This document shows, one piece after another, positions 61,862-64,000 of a DNA stretch of 64,000 bases. A program made the position numbers and the translations under genes. This stretch comes from Haloimpatiens sp. FM7315 (GTDB lineage: Bacteria; Bacillota; Clostridia; Clostridiales; Clostridiaceae): assembly GCA_041861885.1 (NCBI GenBank), contig JBGVUE010000001.1, positions 1,848,001-1,912,000 on the forward strand, in the 5' to 3' direction. Each line of letters opens with the position of its first letter. Position 1 is the stretch's first letter. The notes beneath the pieces were generated by a model, which was given only the letters and a program-made list of their open reading frames with translations, ran no database searches and was not told where the DNA came from.

Positions 61862-62700
61862 TTAGAATCCACCTTTCTAGTTGTCAATTTTATAAATACA
61901 TCCTCCAGATTAGAGGGCCTAATATTAACACTTTCTTTGAGACTCTTTGCAAATTCACTTGCTTCTTCTCTAGTTCTAAAAAATTTAGATTTAGTCTCTT
62001 TACTTTCAAAATACTCTACAGTAAAATTTCCTACATAAGAAATCAAATTTTTAGGGGTGTCTAAATTAATTAGTCTTCCCTTATCAATTAATCCTACTCT
62101 ATCACAAAGTACCTCTGCTTCTTCTATATAATGTGTAGTTAATATAGCTGTTAACCCAGAACTTTTTAAAGTTCTTAGCATGTCCCACAATTTTCTTCTA
62201 GATGTAGCATCTAATCCAACTGTTGGCTCATCTAAAAGAAGCAAGCTAGGATTGTGTATAAGAGCTCTTGCAATCATTAACTTTCTTTTCATACCTCCGG
62301 AAAATCCCTTCACAATAAGATCTTTTTTATCATAAAGCTCCGTAAAATTTAATAAATCTTTAATTTTTTGCCTTCTGATATTTTTAGGAATATTATATAA
62401 TCTTCCATGTAGTTCTAAATTTTCAAAGGCAGTCATCTCTACCTCTAGATTTATTCCCTGAGGCACTACTCCAATCTTTCTTTTTATTTCTGTAAGATTT
62501 CGATCCATGGAAATATCATTAATCATAATCCTCCCAGAAGTTGGAGGTGTTAAAGTACTAATCATTCTAATAGTAGTGCTTTTCCCTGCTCCATTTGGAC
62601 CTAATAATCCAAAAAATTCACCTTCATTAATTTCTAAGTTTAAATTATCTACTGCTAATACTTTGTCATATTTTTTTACTAGATTTTTTATTCCAAGCAA
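61858..62700 (-). CDS. ABC exporter ATPase (DrrA-type)
   Basis: 280-residue ATPase of the DrrA/NodI class, intact. Walker A is GPNGAGKSTT (about 33-42), Q-loop VVPQGINLEV, signature KGFSGGMKRKLMIARAL, Walker B LLLLDEPTVGLD, H-loop TTHYIEEAE. An extra C-terminal region of about 60 residues follows (ESKETKSKFFRTREEASEF), as is usual for the class. The start is TTG 62700 behind GGGAGG. It is translationally coupled to the permease. It follows the first cobN-like gene by 39 nt. Confidence 0.9.
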   Translation of the reverse strand: MLGIKNLVKKYDKVLAVDNLNLEINEGEFFGLLGPNGAGKSTTIRMISTLTPPTSGRIMINDISMDRNLTEIKRKIGVVPQGINLEVEMTAFENLELHGRLYNIPKNIRRQKIKDLLNFTELYDKKDLIVKGFSGGMKRKLMIARALIHNPSLLLLDEPTVGLDATSRRKLWDMLRTLKSSGLTAILTTHYIEEAEVLCDRVGLIDKGRLINLDTPKNLISYVGNFTVEYFESKETKSKFFRTREEASEFAKSLKESVNIRPSNLEDVFIKLTTRKVDSK

Positions 62701-62739
62701 TAAATTTACCTCCCTAGTATTACTTTTAAAAAGTCCCAG

Positions 62740-64000
62740 CTAAAGTTCTTCCTCTATACCCTCTTCAACTTCTAAATAAATTTTCTTTATTTTATGAACC
62801 TCCTTATCTTCAGCTTTAAAATATCCTCTCTCATAATATTCTATAAATTCCTCTAGTATATCCATATAAGCATAGGAATTATTTTTTATAAGTTCACTTC
62901 TTATTTTTTCATCTTCCACATAAGTTTTATACATTTCTTTATATATAAACTGATCTACACTATTTGTTGTAGCAGCAAGGCCCATAATGTTTTTAAATCT
63001 TTTATATATGCTTTGACCTCCATGATATTTATGATTAAGCATGGCATTAATCCATTTAGGATTAAGAAGTCTAGTTCTTACTCCCCTGGCTATAGATTTA
63101 TCAATTTTCTCTACAGTTAAATCACTTTTCGTAGTATCTACAATATACATTTTAACTTTACTACCTTTTATTAATTCTACTGACTTAGAAAGGCCTCCGA
63201 AAAATTCGTAATAGTGATCAAGGTCTATAATTTCATAATCATTGCTACTTCTTATTTGGGATATTAAATCTACAGTATTAAGATTTTCTTCATAAAGCCC
63301 CCTAACTTCTCTTCCTCTAAAGTTTCTATTATAGACATATTGTAGATTGTTTAAAAAAAGGCTACCTATTTCCCTTTCAGAATTCCAATTTTTATTATCA
63401 ATTAAATCTGTGATTCCTGTTCCATATTCACCTTCTCTTGGTCCAAATATTCTACTTATAGAAAAGTCAAAAGCGTCTTTTTCACAGTATCCTTCTTTAA
63501 TAAGTTTTTTATAAATTTTCTTTGCGTTGGCTTTAAAATAATTCTCCTCATCGTTTTCATCTAAATCATAAATTCTGTTAAAAATGTCCGTAAGATTATC
63601 AATTAAATTAGGAAACATATCCCTAAAAAATCCACAAATATTAATAGTAACATCTATTCTAGGGTGTCCTAACTCTTTTATGGGAATGATATCAAATTTA
63701 GGTTCCCATACATTAGATTCTTCAGAGATTTTCACTCCTAAATAAGACAAAATCTGGCAAAAAGTTTCTCCTTGAGTTTTAGCAGTTTCAATCCCCCATA
63801 AAATCACAGCTGTAGATAAAGGATATCTATTATTTTCATTTCTATAGGCCTCTATAGTATTTTTACAAATTTTATCTCCCCTATAATAGGCATTTTCAGT
63901 AGGCACCTTTAGCGGATCAAATTGGTATAAATTAAAACCTGTAGGCAATATATTAGGATTTCTATATATATCTCCAGAGAGTTTTGCCTCATTGTATTTC
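62740..64000 (-). CDS. cobN: CobN-like chelatase large subunit (2, 5' end beyond window)
   Basis: C-terminal 419 codons of a second CobN/BchH-type large subunit; the frame is open to the window edge. It has ILPTGFNLYQFDPLKVPTE, RYPLSTAVILWGIETAKTQG, HPRIDVTINICGFFRDMFPN and FGPREGEYGTGITDL, then LNPKWINAMLNHKYHG. It shares this layout with the CobN at 52583-56391 but differs widely in sequence, and it has the more standard LPTG..DP..VPT motif. It is the first gene of the visible train; its promoter and any cobalamin riboswitch would lie beyond the window. Confidence 0.9.
   Translation of the reverse strand, partial: KYNEAKLSGDIYRNPNILPTGFNLYQFDPLKVPTENAYYRGDKICKNTIEAYRNENNRYPLSTAVILWGIETAKTQGETFCQILSYLGVKISEESNVWEPKFDIIPIKELGHPRIDVTINICGFFRDMFPNLIDNLTDIFNRIYDLDENDEENYFKANAKKIYKKLIKEGYCEKDAFDFSISRIFGPREGEYGTGITDLIDNKNWNSEREIGSLFLNNLQYVYNRNFRGREVRGLYEENLNTVDLISQIRSSNDYEIIDLDHYYEFFGGLSKSVELIKGSKVKMYIVDTTKSDLTVEKIDKSIARGVRTRLLNPKWINAMLNHKYHGGQSIYKRFKNIMGLAATTNSVDQFIYKEMYKTYVEDEKIRSELIKNNSYAYMDILEEFIEYYERGYFKAEDKEVHKIKKIYLEVEEGIEEEL

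Noticed and set aside
1..64000. CRISPR arrays, prophage, transposases, tRNA and rRNA genes
   Set aside because: No regular repeat-spacer units, no integrase, transposase or structural genes and no tRNA-like cloverleaf or rRNA sequence was noticed on either strand.

Overview
The window is low-GC, AT-rich DNA from an anaerobic spore-former-type Firmicute, most likely Clostridium sensu stricto. The evidence is adhE, clostridial DUF3784/DUF3793/DUF134 families, a HutP-family regulator, strong AGGAGG-type ribosome sites, TTGACA-17-TATAAT promoters and many intrinsic terminators. I saw no tRNA, rRNA, CRISPR array, insertion sequence or prophage. Many conserved genes carry single-base frameshifts, nearly all in A/T (some G/C) homopolymers and nearly all repaired by adding one base. 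I read these as mostly consensus sequencing errors and annotate each gene as one unit spanning the break. Where the repair is clear, the corrected length is a whole number of codons.

Layout. 1-11 kb: topoisomerase IV (parC cut by the window edge, parE), a CBS protein, a kinase-like protein, mtnA, then a hutP-ABC transporter cluster with an attenuator-like leader. 11-24 kb: short-chain dehydrogenase, cheV, DJ-1 protein, adhE, plsC, a stand-alone UlaG-like lactonase, htpG with a CIRCE operator, and a two-component system. 23.6-27 kb: decayed AraC and MFS fragments, a DUF3784 protein and two tandem YibE/F membrane proteins. 27-36.5 kb: an iron/redox region with a NifX-MinD-MinD-NifX operon, the feo operon under a Fur box, a flavin reductase, a HD-GYP/flavodoxin/DUF3793 operon behind Fur-like boxes, and a DUF134 protein. 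36.9-47.6 kb: an amino-acid permease, a YeiH-type transporter with its LysR neighbour, a glucose PTS gene behind a GlcT-type antiterminator leader, a chemoreceptor and a large diguanylate cyclase.

47.8-64 kb: one long leftward gene train. In transcription order it reads cobN-like (cut by the window end), ABC exporter ATPase and permease, btuF, btuC, btuD with a C-terminal extension, cbiZ, a second cobN-like gene, a radical SAM/SPASM protein, chlI-like and chlD-like chelatase subunits, and superoxide dismutase. The set joins corrinoid uptake and cobinamide remodelling (BtuFCD, CbiZ) to a three-subunit CobN-type metal chelatase, a radical SAM enzyme and an exporter. This is the most unusual part of the window.

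Regulation visible in sequence: the HutP-linked UAG-rich leader, the GlcT-type RAT/terminator, CIRCE at htpG, Fur boxes at feo and HD-GYP/flavodoxin, and an identical 18-nt element on two redox-linked promoters.
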